NCBI RefSeq assembly: GCF_003970575.1
Contig: NZ_RXWZ01000031.1
Location: forward strand, 1-64,000
Reading direction: 5' to 3'
Length of the DNA: 64,000 nucleotides
From: Mammaliicoccus fleurettii
GTDB lineage: Bacteria > Bacillota > Bacilli > Staphylococcales > Staphylococcaceae
Part shown: positions 17,653 to 27,164 of the stretch, piece by piece
Layout of the letters: each line of letters opens with the position of its first letter
How positions within the stretch are numbered: the first letter of the stretch is position 1
Made by a program: the position numbers and the translations under genes
The notes under the pieces: model-generated
Told to the model about the DNA's origin: nothing
The model's input: the letters and a program-made list of their open reading frames with translations, nothing else
Databases searched by the model: none

Positions 17653-18683
17653 GTTCACAAGATTCATCCATCTTGACGAATATATTAAAACAGTACTACG
17701 AGAAAACGAGCGAGATGATCGTGTTTTTAAATAGTAATGGCCAAATTATAAATATGAATCAAGCTGCTAGAAGAGTGATCTCAAAAGATAATCAACCATC
17801 GTTAGCGCATGCGATATGTAGTCGTTGTGAAGGTTATTCTAATGAGTATGCGCTTCAATCATGTAAAGATTGTTTTTTAGAATCTTCAAAAATTGGTAAC
17901 ACGAGTTTCCAAGTATTTATGCAAACAAATAGCGGCACAGTTGAACCATTTACAGCAACTTACCAAACAATTAGCCAAGAAGATGATGTTAAAGTTTATA
18001 CTTTACAAAATGTGTCACCACAAATTGAGAGACAACAAAAACTTCATCAACAAACAATGATGCAAAAAACAATTTCAGCACAAGAAAATGAACGTAAACG
18101 TATTTCAAGAGAATTACACGATGGAGTTGTCCAAGAATTATTAAATGTTAGTGTTGAATTAAGATTACTCAAGTATCAAGATGACATTGACCAATTAAAG
18201 TTACAGTCACAACAAATTGAAAGTTTAATGTCTAGATTGATTGATGACATTCGAAATTTATCATTAGAATTAAGACCATCGTCTCTAGATGATTTAGGCT
18301 TAAATGCAGCATTTAAATCATACTTTAAACAGCTTGTGAAAAATTTTGGATTTTCGGTTCTTTATCATTATGATTCATCAATTAAACGCTTTAATCCAGA
18401 AATAGAGACTGTCGTTTATAGAATTGTGCAAGAAGCCGTATTTAATTCATTAAAATATGCTAATGTAGATAGTGTGGATGTCCATATGACATGTGATGGT
18501 CAAATGATTGAAGTTGAAATTGCAGATCAAGGCAATGGCTTTGTATTGGGTAGTGAGCCAAAAGGTTCAGGACTTGGTATTTATGGCATGAAAGAACGTG
18601 CTGAAATTGTTGGTGGTAAAATTAATATCGAAAGTAAACTGGGAAAAGGCACGAATGTAAAATTAAATGTGCCAATAGGATAA
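17649..18683 (+). CDS. nreB: oxygen-sensing histidine kinase NreB
   Basis: A 344-residue soluble kinase. The N-terminal PAS-like domain has the four cysteines of the oxygen-labile [4Fe-4S] cluster (Cys57, Cys60, Cys72, Cys75: CSRC then CKDC). The HisKA_3 dimerisation segment contains the phosphorylated histidine in RELHDGVVQ at His157, and the HATPase_c part is at about 245-344 ([11 protein letters not shown]). Without oxygen the intact cluster turns the kinase on and it phosphorylates NreC. It overlaps nreA and precedes nreC by 16 bp. All known cluster ligands are kept. Confidence 0.97.
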   Translation: MSSQDSSILTNILKQYYEKTSEMIVFLNSNGQIINMNQAARRVISKDNQPSLAHAICSRCEGYSNEYALQSCKDCFLESSKIGNTSFQVFMQTNSGTVEPFTATYQTISQEDDVKVYTLQNVSPQIERQQKLHQQTMMQKTISAQENERKRISRELHDGVVQELLNVSVELRLLKYQDDIDQLKLQSQQIESLMSRLIDDIRNLSLELRPSSLDDLGLNAAFKSYFKQLVKNFGFSVLYHYDSSIKRFNPEIETVVYRIVQEAVFNSLKYANVDSVDVHMTCDGQMIEVEIADQGNGFVLGSEPKGSGLGIYGMKERAEIVGGKINIESKLGKGTNVKLNVPIG

Positions 18684-18699
18684 CAGTGGGGGAAGAAAC

Positions 18700-19350
18700 A
18701 TGAAACTCGTAATTGCAGACGATCATGCAGTAGTGAGAACTGGTTTTTCAATGATATTAAATTATCAAGAAGATATGGAAGTAGTAGCTACAGCTGCTGA
18801 CGGGATAGAAGCATATCAAATGGTGGCAAAACATGAACCAGACGTCCTAATAATGGATTTGAGCATGCCTCCAGGAGAATCAGGTCTAATAGCGACAGGA
18901 AAGATTTCGGATGATTTTAAAAATACAAAAATATTAATATTAACGATGTTTGATGATGAAGAATATTTATTCCATGTTCTAAGAAGTGGTGCAAAAGGCT
19001 ATATATTAAAAAATGCGCCAGATGAAGAATTAATAAATGCAGTCAGAACAATTCATAGAGGAAACATGTATATAGATTCAAAAGTTACAAGTTCATTAGT
19101 AAATGAATTAGTTAATCCTAAACAAGATGGCGTGCATCATTCTGATCCATTTAAAATATTATCTCAAAGAGAATTAGAGATCCTTCCTTTAATTGCAAAA
19201 GGATTTGGAAATAAAGAAATTGCTGAAAAACTATTTGTTTCAGTCAAAACGATAGAAGCACACAAAGCACGCATTATGGACAAACTAGATTTAAAATCTC
19301 GTCCTGAACTCGTTGAATATGCTATGAAGAAAAAATTATTAGACTTTTAA
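18700..19350 (+). CDS. nreC: response regulator NreC
   Basis: A 216-residue NarL/FixJ-type response regulator. The receiver domain spans residues 1-120 with the phosphoacceptor Asp53 (LIMDLSMP) and the lysine in KGYILK near 107. The LuxR-type helix-turn-helix is at about 150-210 ([15 protein letters not shown] then [13 protein letters not shown]). Phospho-NreC activates nar and narT promoters in staphylococci; matching palindromes occur upstream of narG and narT here. GGGGGAAG lies upstream of the ATG. A terminator follows. Confidence 0.97.
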   Translation: MKLVIADDHAVVRTGFSMILNYQEDMEVVATAADGIEAYQMVAKHEPDVLIMDLSMPPGESGLIATGKISDDFKNTKILILTMFDDEEYLFHVLRSGAKGYILKNAPDEELINAVRTIHRGNMYIDSKVTSSLVNELVNPKQDGVHHSDPFKILSQRELEILPLIAKGFGNKEIAEKLFVSVKTIEAHKARIMDKLDLKSRPELVEYAMKKKLLDF

Positions 19351-19362
19351 AAAGTATTGAAT

Positions 19363-19411
19363 AAGCCAGACAACTAACGATTTAATATCGTCATAGTCGT
19401 CTGGCTTTTTT
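19363..19411 (+). terminator. nre operon terminator
   Basis: AAGCCAGAC at 19363-19371 pairs with GTCTGGCTT at 19399-19407, followed by a T run. It closes the nar-nre transcription unit. Confidence 0.8.
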
Positions 19412-19456
19412 TATTAATAAATTATGTAGTTTTATAATTAACAAATCTAGACAAAA

Positions 19457-19484
19457 TTGCAGATAAGCACGCAGGCCATATAAT
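19457..19484 (+). promoter_or_regulatory. possible additional promoter upstream of narT
   Basis: TTGCAG (19457-19462) and TATAAT (19479-19484) are spaced 16 bp apart in the nreC-narT gap. Transcription from here would give a leader of about 170 nt before narT or a separate short RNA. No other sign of a gene was seen between 19411 and 19549. Confidence 0.3.
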
Positions 19485-19548
19485 ATAAACTCAAAAGAAG
19501 TTATGAATTTAACCTTGCTTAAATTACGAAATTTACCTCATTTGTAAT

Positions 19549-19615
19549 ATAGGGATTTTACTTATTTTTCTAAGGGTATATCCTTATGTGCATCTTTTCA
19601 CAAATAGCCTACAAT
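19549..19615 (+). promoter_or_regulatory. narT promoter: candidate NreC sites and Rex-like box
   Basis: ATAGGGATTT (19549-19558), identical to the narG distal site, is followed by the palindrome TAAGGGTATATCCTTA (19571-19586) and a -10 TACAAT (19610-19615). The centre-to--10 distance, 31.5 bp, equals that at narG. ATGTGCATCTTTTCACAA (19586-19603) is a weaker Rex-like box, 15 of 18. No proper -35 is seen, in keeping with activator dependence. Confidence 0.58.
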
Positions 19616-19667
19616 TAGCATGAAATGAACGTTAATAAAGTTCAAATGAAAAAAAGGGTGAAAAGAG

Positions 19668-20827
19668 ATGAGAAACAACATAGGCAAAGTTCAGTTACCG
19701 CTTCAAACTTTGAGTTTAATGGCAGGTTTTATGGTTTGGAGTATATTAGCACATTAATGCCTTACATTACGCAAGACATTAATGTGCAAGAAGGACAAAA
19801 AGCAATTATTTTAGCGATACCAGTTATATTAGGTTCCTTTTTGAGAATACCAATTGGATACTATACAAATTTATTAGGTTCTAGACTAGTCTTTTTAATC
19901 AGTTTTGTTATTTTATTATTTCCAGTATTTTATTTGAGTCAAGCGCAATCAACAGCTGGTTTAATGGTGGCTGGTTTCTTCATCGGTCTTGGTGGAGCAG
20001 TATTTTCAGTTGGTGTAACTTCTATTCCTAAATATTATCCTAAAGAAAAACATGGTTTTGCGAATGGTATATATGGAATGGGGAATTTAGGAACAGCTGT
20101 TTCTTCATTTTTAGCACCACCTATTGCTGGTACGATAGGTTGGCAACATACTGTGCAATTATATTTAATCATTATGGCTCTATTTGCAGTGTTAATGTTT
20201 ATTTTTGGTGATAAAGATGAACCTAAAGTTAAAATACCAATGGTGTCACAAACTAAACAAGTTATAAATAATTATAAGCTTCATTACTTTAGTTTCTGGT
20301 ACTTTATCACTTTTGGTTCGTTTGTAGCATTTGGATTATTTTTACCAAACTTTTTAGTTGATCATTTTGAAATAGATAAAGTAGACGCAGGTATTAGAAC
20401 AGGTGTATTCATAGCTATAGCAACTTTATTAAGACCAATAGGGGGAATGTTAGGCGATAAATTTAACGCTTTAAATGTTCTTAAAATTTTCTTCATTGGA
20501 ATGATCTCAGGAGCTTTAATACTTTCGATAGCACATAATATTTTACTATTTACGATTGGATGTTTAACTATCAGTATTTGTGCCGGTATTGGAAATGGTT
20601 TGATTTTCAAACTTGTACCTACATATTTCAATAAAGAAGCAGGCGTTGTTAATGGTGTCGTATCTATGATGGGAGGGCTTGGTGGATTCTTCCCGCCTTT
20701 AATCATTTCGTTCGTTACAAGCTTTATGGGTTCAAATCATTTAGCATTTTTCTTGTTAGCTTTAACTGGAATAATTGCACTTATCTCAATGATGTATATG
20801 ACAAAAATAGAAAAAAGGATATTATAA
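19668..20827 (+). pseudogene. narT: nitrate transporter NarT (MFS), frameshifted near the N-terminus
   Basis: A NarK-type major facilitator protein for nitrate uptake/nitrite export. From ATG 19668 (GGGTG upstream) the frame reads [17 protein letters not shown] then [10 protein letters not shown], the expected first helix, and then hits a TAA at 19755. In the +1-related frame the rest of the protein runs on as [15 protein letters not shown] to the stop at 20827, about 357 residues with the usual MFS helices and the NarK-like GGLGGFFPP near the end. Related proteins read A-P-L-M-P here; one missing C in GCACATTAATG (19749-19759) would explain the break. It is not a homopolymer run. A continuous frame from 19625 gives an unrelated, charged N-terminus. 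Either a true inactivating mutation or a sequence error. Confidence 0.8.
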
Positions 20828-20833
20828 TAGTAT

Positions 20834-20860
20834 AACCTGCTCTTTTAAGTAAGAGTAGGT
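20834..20860 (+). terminator. weak narT terminator
   Basis: AACCTGCTCTT (20834-20844) pairs with AAGAGTAGGTT (20850-20860) with one mismatch. The following TCTCTATTAATT is only moderately T-rich, so termination may be partial. Confidence 0.5.
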
Positions 20861-20870
20861 TCTCTATTAA

Positions 20871-20899
20871 TTGAGGATAAAGTGCTTTCATTCTATAAT
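20871..20899 (+). promoter_or_regulatory. moeB promoter
   Basis: TTGAGG (20871-20876) and TATAAT (20894-20899) have exactly 17 bp between them. Transcription would start near 20906, upstream of the ATG at 20933 and within any longer moeB frame, which supports the shorter start. Confidence 0.65.
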
Positions 20900-20932
20900 A
20901 GAGTTAAAGAGATTCGTGAAAGGTTGATAAAA

Positions 20933-21934
20933 ATGAACGAACGTTATTCTCGTCAAATTTTATTCGATAAAATTGGAGAACAAGGACAAGAAAAAATAGA
21001 AAAGAGTAATGTCACTATAGTAGGAATGGGTGCTTTAGGCACACATGTTGCGGAACAATTTGCAAGATCAGGCGTAAATAGATTAAACATTATCGATCGA
21101 GATTATGTAGAATCATCTAATTTACAAAGACAAACTTTATTTGTCGAAAAAGATATTAAAGAAATGTTACCTAAAGTTGTTGCTGCAGAAAGACATTTAA
21201 AAAAGATACGTGAAGACATTCAAATAAAAACTTATATCGCTCAATGTGATGCAAAGTTATTACAAGAAGTAGCGAGATATTCTGACATCATTATCGATGC
21301 AACAGATAATTTTAATACTAGACTGATAATCAATGACTTTGCTTATAAAATGAACATACCTTGGATATACGGTGCATGTTTAGAATCAACATATGTTCAA
21401 GCTACATTTATACCAGGCGTTACACCTTGCTTTGATTGTGTACTCCCTCAATTACCTGTTATCAATAGAACATGCGACACAGTGGGCGTAATAAATCCTG
21501 CTGTAACGATGGCTACGAGCTTACAAGTCGCAGATGGTTTAAAAATATTATCAGGATTTGAATTTACACCTAAAATCACATACGGAGACGTATGGTATGG
21601 AGAGCATCAAACATTTGGTTTTGATCAAATGAGACGGAATGATTGTGAAACTTGTGGTGATCATCCGACATATTCTAAACTTTCTGCATCAGAACAACAA
21701 ATTACTGAATTATGTGGACGTCATACGGTTCAATATATTAATGAAAAGCTAAACCGTCCAGCAATTGAGAAATTTATAGCAAAGAATGGATTATTGCATA
21801 GATCAAATGCATATATGATTCAATATTTATATGATGATCATAGAGTAGTCGCTTTTAATAATGGGAGATTATTAATTCATGATATTGATTCAGTAGAAGA
21901 AGGAAGACAATTTGTAGAGAATATGTTTGGTTAG
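20933..21934 (+). CDS. moeB: MoeB/ThiF family adenylyltransferase
   Basis: A 333-residue E1-like enzyme that adenylates the C-terminal Gly-Gly of MoaD using ATP, before thiolation. The nucleotide loop [15 protein letters not shown] is near residues 30-45, [13 protein letters not shown] near 55-67, and zinc-binding cysteine pairs CFDC and CETC are present. The C-terminal ~90 residues are an extension beyond the catalytic core without a clear rhodanese active cysteine. Start ATG 20933 is chosen for AAAGG upstream and because an upstream GTG at 20882 precedes the apparent promoter -10. moaB follows by 11 bp. Confidence 0.93.
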   Translation: MNERYSRQILFDKIGEQGQEKIEKSNVTIVGMGALGTHVAEQFARSGVNRLNIIDRDYVESSNLQRQTLFVEKDIKEMLPKVVAAERHLKKIREDIQIKTYIAQCDAKLLQEVARYSDIIIDATDNFNTRLIINDFAYKMNIPWIYGACLESTYVQATFIPGVTPCFDCVLPQLPVINRTCDTVGVINPAVTMATSLQVADGLKILSGFEFTPKITYGDVWYGEHQTFGFDQMRRNDCETCGDHPTYSKLSASEQQITELCGRHTVQYINEKLNRPAIEKFIAKNGLLHRSNAYMIQYLYDDHRVVAFNNGRLLIHDIDSVEEGRQFVENMFG

Positions 21935-21945
21935 GAGATGTTGGG

Positions 21946-22446
21946 ATGAGTGTCATTGATAGAATAGACGGAAATATAAATGTAGCTATTTTGACTGTGA
22001 GTGATACGAGAACGAAAGAGACTGATAAAGGTGGCCAGCTTGTTCAGCAACATTTGAAAAATTTAAACGTTGAGGTTCATAACGATCATTATAAAATTGT
22101 TAAAGATGATATCATACAAATTCAAAATCAAATTAATAAGTGGTTGAATACAGATGTTGATGTCATCATAACTACTGGTGGAACTGGTATAAGTCAAAGA
22201 GATGTAACGATAGAAGCGGTTAAACCATTATTAGATAAAGAAATTGAAGGTTTTGGAGAAATATTTAGATACTTAAGTTATACAGAAGATGTAGGATCTA
22301 GAGCATTGCTTTCGAGAGCAATTGCTGGAACTAAAGGAAGACAAGTCATTATATCCATCCCAGGATCAACAGGTGCTGTCAAGTTGGCAATGGAAAAGCT
22401 CATCACTAAAGAAATCAATCATTTAGTACATGAGCTTAATAAGTAA
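21946..22446 (+). CDS. moaB: molybdenum cofactor biosynthesis protein MoaB
   Basis: A 166-residue MoaB/MogA-family protein that adenylates molybdopterin so that MoeA can insert molybdenum. Key motifs are LTVSDTRT near residue 17 and [13 protein letters not shown] near 78, followed by [13 protein letters not shown] near 145. AGGAGATG lies upstream of the ATG. It ends the moeB-moaB unit and directly abuts the oppositely oriented moaC: no base separates the two genes. Confidence 0.95.
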   Translation: MSVIDRIDGNINVAILTVSDTRTKETDKGGQLVQQHLKNLNVEVHNDHYKIVKDDIIQIQNQINKWLNTDVDVIITTGGTGISQRDVTIEAVKPLLDKEIEGFGEIFRYLSYTEDVGSRALLSRAIAGTKGRQVIISIPGSTGAVKLAMEKLITKEINHLVHELNK

Positions 22447-22926
22447 TTATTGTCGGTTGAAGTCGCCATTAACGCCACCAGATTTATGTGATAGATATGT
22501 TTCGCCGATTATCATACCTTTATCAACAGCTTTACACATATCATAAATTGTTAAAGCAGTAACACTAGTAGCAGTTAATGCTTCCATTTCTACACCTGTT
22601 TGGCCTTTGGTCTTAACAGTAGCAGAGATGTTTAATGTGTATGTCTTATCATTATCCCAGTCAAATGAAATATCAATGCCGGTTAATTGGAGTGGATGGC
22701 ACATCGGTATAAGTTGGCTCGTATTTTTAGCAGCCATAATACCTGCAATTTGTGCAGTACCGAGTACATCGCCCTTTTTATTTGTTGCGTTTTGTATTTG
22801 GTTATAAATTGTTTGATTAACTTTAATACTAGTGTTTGCAATTGCAATACGCGTGCTTGTTTCTTTATTAGAGACATCAACCATTTTTGCATGGCCATGC
22901 TCATTAAAATGTGTAAAATCAGACAC
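22447..22926 (-). CDS. moaC: cyclic pyranopterin monophosphate synthase
   Basis: A 159-residue MoaC, which converts the MoaA product (3',8-cyclo-7,8-dihydro-GTP) to cyclic pyranopterin monophosphate. The hallmark [11 protein letters not shown] is near residue 77, with [28 protein letters not shown] later, including the catalytic Lys/Asp region. The start is set at GTG 22926, about 9 bases after AAAGG; an ATG at 22935 overlaps the ribosome site itself. It is the only Moco gene on the minus strand, convergent with moaB and divergent from moeA. Confidence 0.95.
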   Translation of the reverse strand: MSDFTHFNEHGHAKMVDVSNKETSTRIAIANTSIKVNQTIYNQIQNATNKKGDVLGTAQIAGIMAAKNTSQLIPMCHPLQLTGIDISFDWDNDKTYTLNISATVKTKGQTGVEMEALTATSVTALTIYDMCKAVDKGMIIGETYLSHKSGGVNGDFNRQ

Positions 22927-22994
22927 TATAATCATCCTTTCTTAAAAATATTATAACATGTAAGCAAAGAAAAAATGACAAGGAGTGCTAATAA

Positions 22995-24254
22995 ATGGCT
23001 GTTGAAATGCGAACACCAATACCTGTTAAAGAAGCGATAGAACGTGTTATAAAAATAGTGAAACATAAAGAAGTAAGCACGTTACCAATTGAACAAAGTT
23101 TAAATTCTATATTAGCTGAAGATGTAAAAGCGACGTATGATATACCTAGATTTGATAAATCACCTTATGACGGCTTTGCTATTAATAGTAAAGATTCACA
23201 AGGAGCTAATGGTAATAATAGAATTCAATTTAAAGTTATAGATCATATTGGAGCAGGAACAGCTTCAGATGTCACAATAAAAAATGGCGAAGCAGTTCGA
23301 ATTATGACTGGAGCACCGATACCAAATGGTGCTGACGCAGTTGTAATGTTCGAGCAAACGACAGAAAATGAAAAAGGATTTACGATACGCAAGTCTTTTA
23401 AACAAGGTGAAAACATCGCATTTAAAGGTGAAGAATGTAAAGAAAATGACATTGTATTAAACAAGGGTAAACTTATTAATAGTGGATTCATTGCTGTCTT
23501 AGCTACATTTGGATATCAAAATGTGAAAGTTTATCAAAAACCAACAGTTGCCATTATTGCAACTGGAAGTGAATTAGTAGGTCCAAATGAACCTTTAGAA
23601 CCTGGAAAGATAAGAAATTCAAACGGTCCAATGATTGAATCATTATGTAGAGGGATTAACATTGAAGCAACTACATATCAAATACAAGAAGATAATCTCA
23701 AAGGATGTATAGATATAGTTGAAAAAGCAATGTCAGAGCATGATATTGTGATTACAACTGGTGGTGTATCTGTAGGAGATTTTGATTACTTACCTAAAGT
23801 TTATGAAGCTATCGGTGCAAATGTATTATTTAACAAAGTACAAATGAGACCGGGAAGCGTAACAACAGTAGCTTATAAAGACCATAATATATTATTTGGT
23901 TTGTCTGGTAATCCATCTGCATGTTATTCAGGGTTTCAATTGTTTACAAAGCCGACTATCCAGAAAATGATGGCAGCTCAAGAAGTTTACCCGGTTATTA
24001 TTGATGCTATACTTGCTGAAGATTTTAAGAAAGCTAACCCGTTTACGAGATTTATAAGAGGTAAGGCTCATTTCACTAATGAAGGTGTATATGTAGAGCC
24101 ATCTGGTTTCAATAAATCTAATGCAATTGTCGCTATTGCAAATAGTAACGGTATGATTATTTTACCTAGTGGAACAAGAGGGTATGCTAAAGGTGATACT
24201 GTAAAAGTATTACTAACCGATCATCTATCATATGAAAGTGAATTAAATCTATGA
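22995..24254 (+). CDS. moeA: molybdopterin molybdenumtransferase
   Basis: A 419-residue MoeA that inserts molybdate into adenylated molybdopterin. Visible family features are RFDKSPYDGFAI near 50, IMTGAPIPNGADAVV near 105, the MoCF motif TTGGVSVGDFDYL near 255, and FGLSGNPSACYSGF near 300. AAGGAG precedes the ATG. It heads a compact operon moeA-mobB-moaE-moaD-mobA-moaA; mobB begins inside its stop (ATGA). Confidence 0.96.
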   Translation: MAVEMRTPIPVKEAIERVIKIVKHKEVSTLPIEQSLNSILAEDVKATYDIPRFDKSPYDGFAINSKDSQGANGNNRIQFKVIDHIGAGTASDVTIKNGEAVRIMTGAPIPNGADAVVMFEQTTENEKGFTIRKSFKQGENIAFKGEECKENDIVLNKGKLINSGFIAVLATFGYQNVKVYQKPTVAIIATGSELVGPNEPLEPGKIRNSNGPMIESLCRGINIEATTYQIQEDNLKGCIDIVEKAMSEHDIVITTGGVSVGDFDYLPKVYEAIGANVLFNKVQMRPGSVTTVAYKDHNILFGLSGNPSACYSGFQLFTKPTIQKMMAAQEVYPVIIDAILAEDFKKANPFTRFIRGKAHFTNEGVYVEPSGFNKSNAIVAIANSNGMIILPSGTRGYAKGDTVKVLLTDHLSYESELNL

Positions 24255-24712
24255 AACAATTACAAGTAGTAGGATATAAAAATAGTGGTAAGACAACTTT
24301 AATAAATGAATTAATTAAAGTTTGTCATGAAAATAAAATGACTGTATCTACTATCAAACATCATGGCCATGGTATAGAAGATATTTCAATGAACCATAAA
24401 GAAGTTGATAGTTTATCATTCATATCAAGTGGTGCAGAGGAAAGCATTGTATTAGGTAAACAATTAATAGAAAGAGTTACTAAAGTAGATAAATCACTAC
24501 AACAGATAATAGATGAGGATTTATCTATTGAACCAGATATACTGTTGATTGAGGGATTTAAACACGAGAAATTTCCAAAAGTACTTTTACAAAATGGGGA
24601 AAATGGGTTAGAGCATGAACTGCAAAATGTCATTTATATACTAAATGCTTTTGATAAAAAGGAAAACAAATCATTTATTGACTGGTTTCAAAATTGGATA
24701 GAAAAAGAGTAG
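24251..24712 (+). CDS. mobB: molybdopterin-guanine dinucleotide biosynthesis adaptor MobB
   Basis: A 153-residue P-loop protein with Walker A GYKNSGKTTL at residues 8-17 and a later DILLIEGFKHEKFPK segment. It is thought to bind GTP and help MobA attach GMP to molybdopterin, giving the MGD cofactor NarG needs. It overlaps moeA by 4 bases and is followed by moaE after 8 bp. Confidence 0.94.
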   Translation: MKQLQVVGYKNSGKTTLINELIKVCHENKMTVSTIKHHGHGIEDISMNHKEVDSLSFISSGAEESIVLGKQLIERVTKVDKSLQQIIDEDLSIEPDILLIEGFKHEKFPKVLLQNGENGLEHELQNVIYILNAFDKKENKSFIDWFQNWIEKE

Positions 24713-24720
24713 GTGAACAA

Positions 24721-25170
24721 ATGAAGCAGTTTGAAATTGTTAACGATCCTATCAATCCTGAACAATATAGAGAATGGACGTTAAATGAGAAGCAAGGCGC
24801 AGTAGTTGTATTCACAGGTCACGTTCGAGAATGGACTAAAGGTATTAAAACAGAATATTTATCATATGAAGCTTATATACCAATGGCTGAGAAGAAATTG
24901 TCACAAATTGGTGATGAAATATATGAAAAATGGCCAGGAACGATTGTTGCGATAGCACATAGAATTGGGGAGTTACAAATTTCTGATATTGCTGTTGTCA
25001 TTAGCGTTTCTTCACCGCATAGACAAGATGCGTACGAAGCAAATGAATATGCGATTGAAAGAATTAAAGAAATTGTACCCATTTGGAAGAAAGAAATATG
25101 GGAAGATGGAGAAGAATGGCAAGGAAGTCAAAAAAAATACCATTCTTCAATTAAAATGGAGGGTGAATGA
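24721..25170 (+). CDS. moaE: molybdopterin synthase catalytic subunit
   Basis: A 149-residue MoaE, the large subunit of molybdopterin synthase that receives sulfur from thiocarboxylated MoaD to form the dithiolene. Family motifs include GAVVVFTGHVRE near residue 25, YLSYEAYIPMAEK near 48, AIAHRIGEL near 78, and the lysine-rich VPIWKKEIWEDG near 120. The start is ATG 24721 with AGGTGA upstream; the open frame before it lies in mobB. Its stop overlaps the moaD start. Confidence 0.95.
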   Translation: MKQFEIVNDPINPEQYREWTLNEKQGAVVVFTGHVREWTKGIKTEYLSYEAYIPMAEKKLSQIGDEIYEKWPGTIVAIAHRIGELQISDIAVVISVSSPHRQDAYEANEYAIERIKEIVPIWKKEIWEDGEEWQGSQKKYHSSIKMEGE

Positions 25171-25403
25171 TGAAAGTATTGTATTTTGCTCATTTAAAAG
25201 AAATAGTAAACACAAATGAGGAGCAAATCTCTCTTAACAATGACTACTCTGTGTTAAAATTTAAGCAATATTTAGTTGAAAAGCATCCTGAACTAGAAAC
25301 TGAAACTTTTCAACTTGCTGTAAATGAGGAATTTGTGCAAGATACTGCTATTGTATCTGATAAAGATATCGTTGCACTTATTCCACCAGTCAGTGGAGGG
25401 TAA
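25167..25403 (+). CDS. moaD: molybdopterin synthase sulfur carrier subunit
   Basis: A 78-residue ubiquitin-fold protein ending in VSGG. The terminal Gly-Gly is adenylated by MoeB, thiolated, and then donates sulfur in the MoaD-MoaE complex. ATG 25167 overlaps the moaE stop; a second ATG directly follows at 25170 and is equally possible. GGAGGGTGA lies upstream. Confidence 0.95.
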   Translation: MMKVLYFAHLKEIVNTNEEQISLNNDYSVLKFKQYLVEKHPELETETFQLAVNEEFVQDTAIVSDKDIVALIPPVSGG

Positions 25404-25410
25404 AAAGAAA

Positions 25411-26004
25411 ATGATAGCAATAATTCTAGCTGGAGGAAAATCCAGTAGATTTGGTTCACCAAAAGCATTAGCTACAATAGAAGGAGAAGTCTTTTACGAA
25501 AAAATCATTCAAACTTTAAATCAAACTAATTTATTCGAAAAAGTTGTCATAAGTTCTAGTGATGATTTAAAAGATTCTTTTAACAACTATCAAGACATTG
25601 TAGTAGATTTGCCTGAGTATGAGAACAATGGACCTTTAGGAGGTATTTACAGCGTGATGAAGAAGTATGATACAGAATGCTACTTTGTTATTGCATGTGA
25701 TACACCAAAAATAACAGAAAAAGCAATAAGTTATTTGTATCAATTTTTTATTTCGCGCGTAATGGAAGAACAGTTAGATATTGCTGGATATGAAGTTGAT
25801 GGTAAAAAGATGCCGACATTAGCATTTTACAGTCACCGTGTAGAAGAGGATATTAAAGATGCTCTAGATCAAGAAGAATTTAGAATGAAAAAAATATATC
25901 AAAATAAGCCTTCACAGTGGTTAAATGTAGAATTTGTTAATGATCCAACAAACTGGTATCAAAATATTAATTACATTGAAGACCTAGAAAAAAACGAACT
26001 TTAG
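25411..26004 (+). CDS. mobA: molybdenum cofactor guanylyltransferase
   Basis: A 197-residue nucleotidyltransferase: the N-terminal IILAGGKSSRFGSPKAL binds GTP, DLPEYENNGPLGGIYS lies near residue 70, and IACDTPKI near 100 carries the metal-binding aspartate. It transfers GMP to molybdopterin, giving MGD. The start is ATG 25411, after GGAGGG; a longer in-frame extension overlaps moaD and lacks homology. Confidence 0.94.
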   Translation: MIAIILAGGKSSRFGSPKALATIEGEVFYEKIIQTLNQTNLFEKVVISSSDDLKDSFNNYQDIVVDLPEYENNGPLGGIYSVMKKYDTECYFVIACDTPKITEKAISYLYQFFISRVMEEQLDIAGYEVDGKKMPTLAFYSHRVEEDIKDALDQEEFRMKKIYQNKPSQWLNVEFVNDPTNWYQNINYIEDLEKNEL

Positions 26005-26031
26005 CTATTGTTTAGGTAAGGAGGCGTTACG

Positions 26032-27054
26032 ATGAATCAACCTATCAAAGATAAATTAGGAAGACCGATTAGGGATTTAAGAATTTCCGTTACTGATCGT
26101 TGTAATTTCCGCTGTGATTATTGTATGCCAAAAGAAATTTTTGGTGATGATTTTGTATTTTTACCTAAACAAGAATTGTTAAGTTTTGAAGAAATTGTAC
26201 GTCTTTCTAAATTGTATAGTTCTTTAGGTGTTCAAAAAATTAGAATTACTGGTGGAGAGCCACTGCTAAGACGTAATTTATATAAATTGATTCAAGAATT
26301 AAACAACATAGAGGGCATTGAAGATATTGGGTTAACGACAAACGGCCTTTTGTTAAAAAAACATGGTTTGAATTTGTATAATGCGGGATTAAGAAGGGTC
26401 AATGTTAGTATTGATGCATTAGATGATAACTTGTTTAAATCAATAAATAATCGTAATATATCCGCTTCTCAAATACTTGAACAAATAGATTACGCAACAA
26501 GTATTGGTCTGAAAGTCAAAGTTAATGTTGTTATTCAAAAAGGTGTTAATGACCAAGAAATATTGCCACTTGTACAATATTTTAAAGATAAAAATATCAT
26601 TGTGAGATTTATTGAATTTATGGATGTAGGAAACGATAATGGATGGAACTTTGATAAAGTGGTGACGAAAAAAGAAATGCTGAATAAAATTGAATCATCA
26701 TTTGATATTGAACCAGTTGATTCAAGTTATTTCGGTGAAGTTGCAACTTACTACCGTCATAAAGACAATCATGCCCAATTTGGGCTAATAACAAGTGTGT
26801 CAGCATCATTCTGCTCCTCTTGTACGAGAGCAAGAATTTCTTCAGACGGTAAATTTTATGGATGTCTATTCGCTGAGAAAAATGGATATGACATTAAGTC
26901 GGAACTACGCAGCGATAAAACAGATGTTGAATTATTGGCTACTTTGAAACATTTGTGGAATATAAGAGCTGATAAATATTCAGATGAACGTACAGAAGCC
27001 ACTGTTGCAAGACGTAAAAATAATAAAATTAATATGAATTATATAGGTGGATAA
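26032..27054 (+). CDS. moaA: GTP 3',8-cyclase (radical SAM)
   Basis: A 340-residue radical SAM enzyme for the first step of molybdenum cofactor synthesis. The SAM-cluster motif is CNFRCDYC near residues 24-31, GGEP follows near 78, the C-terminal cluster cysteines are in [10 protein letters not shown] plus a later cysteine in FYGCLF, and the protein ends in the conserved double glycine. AAGGAGG lies upstream of the ATG. It is the last gene of the moeA operon; a strong terminator follows. Confidence 0.97.
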   Translation: MNQPIKDKLGRPIRDLRISVTDRCNFRCDYCMPKEIFGDDFVFLPKQELLSFEEIVRLSKLYSSLGVQKIRITGGEPLLRRNLYKLIQELNNIEGIEDIGLTTNGLLLKKHGLNLYNAGLRRVNVSIDALDDNLFKSINNRNISASQILEQIDYATSIGLKVKVNVVIQKGVNDQEILPLVQYFKDKNIIVRFIEFMDVGNDNGWNFDKVVTKKEMLNKIESSFDIEPVDSSYFGEVATYYRHKDNHAQFGLITSVSASFCSSCTRARISSDGKFYGCLFAEKNGYDIKSELRSDKTDVELLATLKHLWNIRADKYSDERTEATVARRKNNKINMNYIGG

Positions 27055-27081
27055 AAAGTATATAATTTACATTATAAATAA

Positions 27082-27124
27082 CTCGCCAATCCGTATACTG
27101 TAAATAACGGATTGGCGAGCTTTT
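27082..27124 (+). terminator. moaA operon terminator
   Basis: CTCGCCAATCCGT (27082-27094) pairs perfectly with ACGGATTGGCGAG (27107-27119), followed by CTTTTT. Confidence 0.9.
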
Positions 27125-27164
27125 TGTTCAATACATATATCATTCTGTCTGATATCTTCAACGA

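Noticed and set aside
19625-19756. Upstream start for narT giving a charged N-terminus
   Set aside because: The start codon falls at about the predicted transcription start and the encoded segment is unlike any MFS N-terminus, while the other frame encodes the expected helix.
22936-22994. Molybdenum cofactor riboswitch upstream of moeA
   Set aside because: The moaC-moeA gap is far too short for one, and I saw no such structure before moeB, modA or narG.
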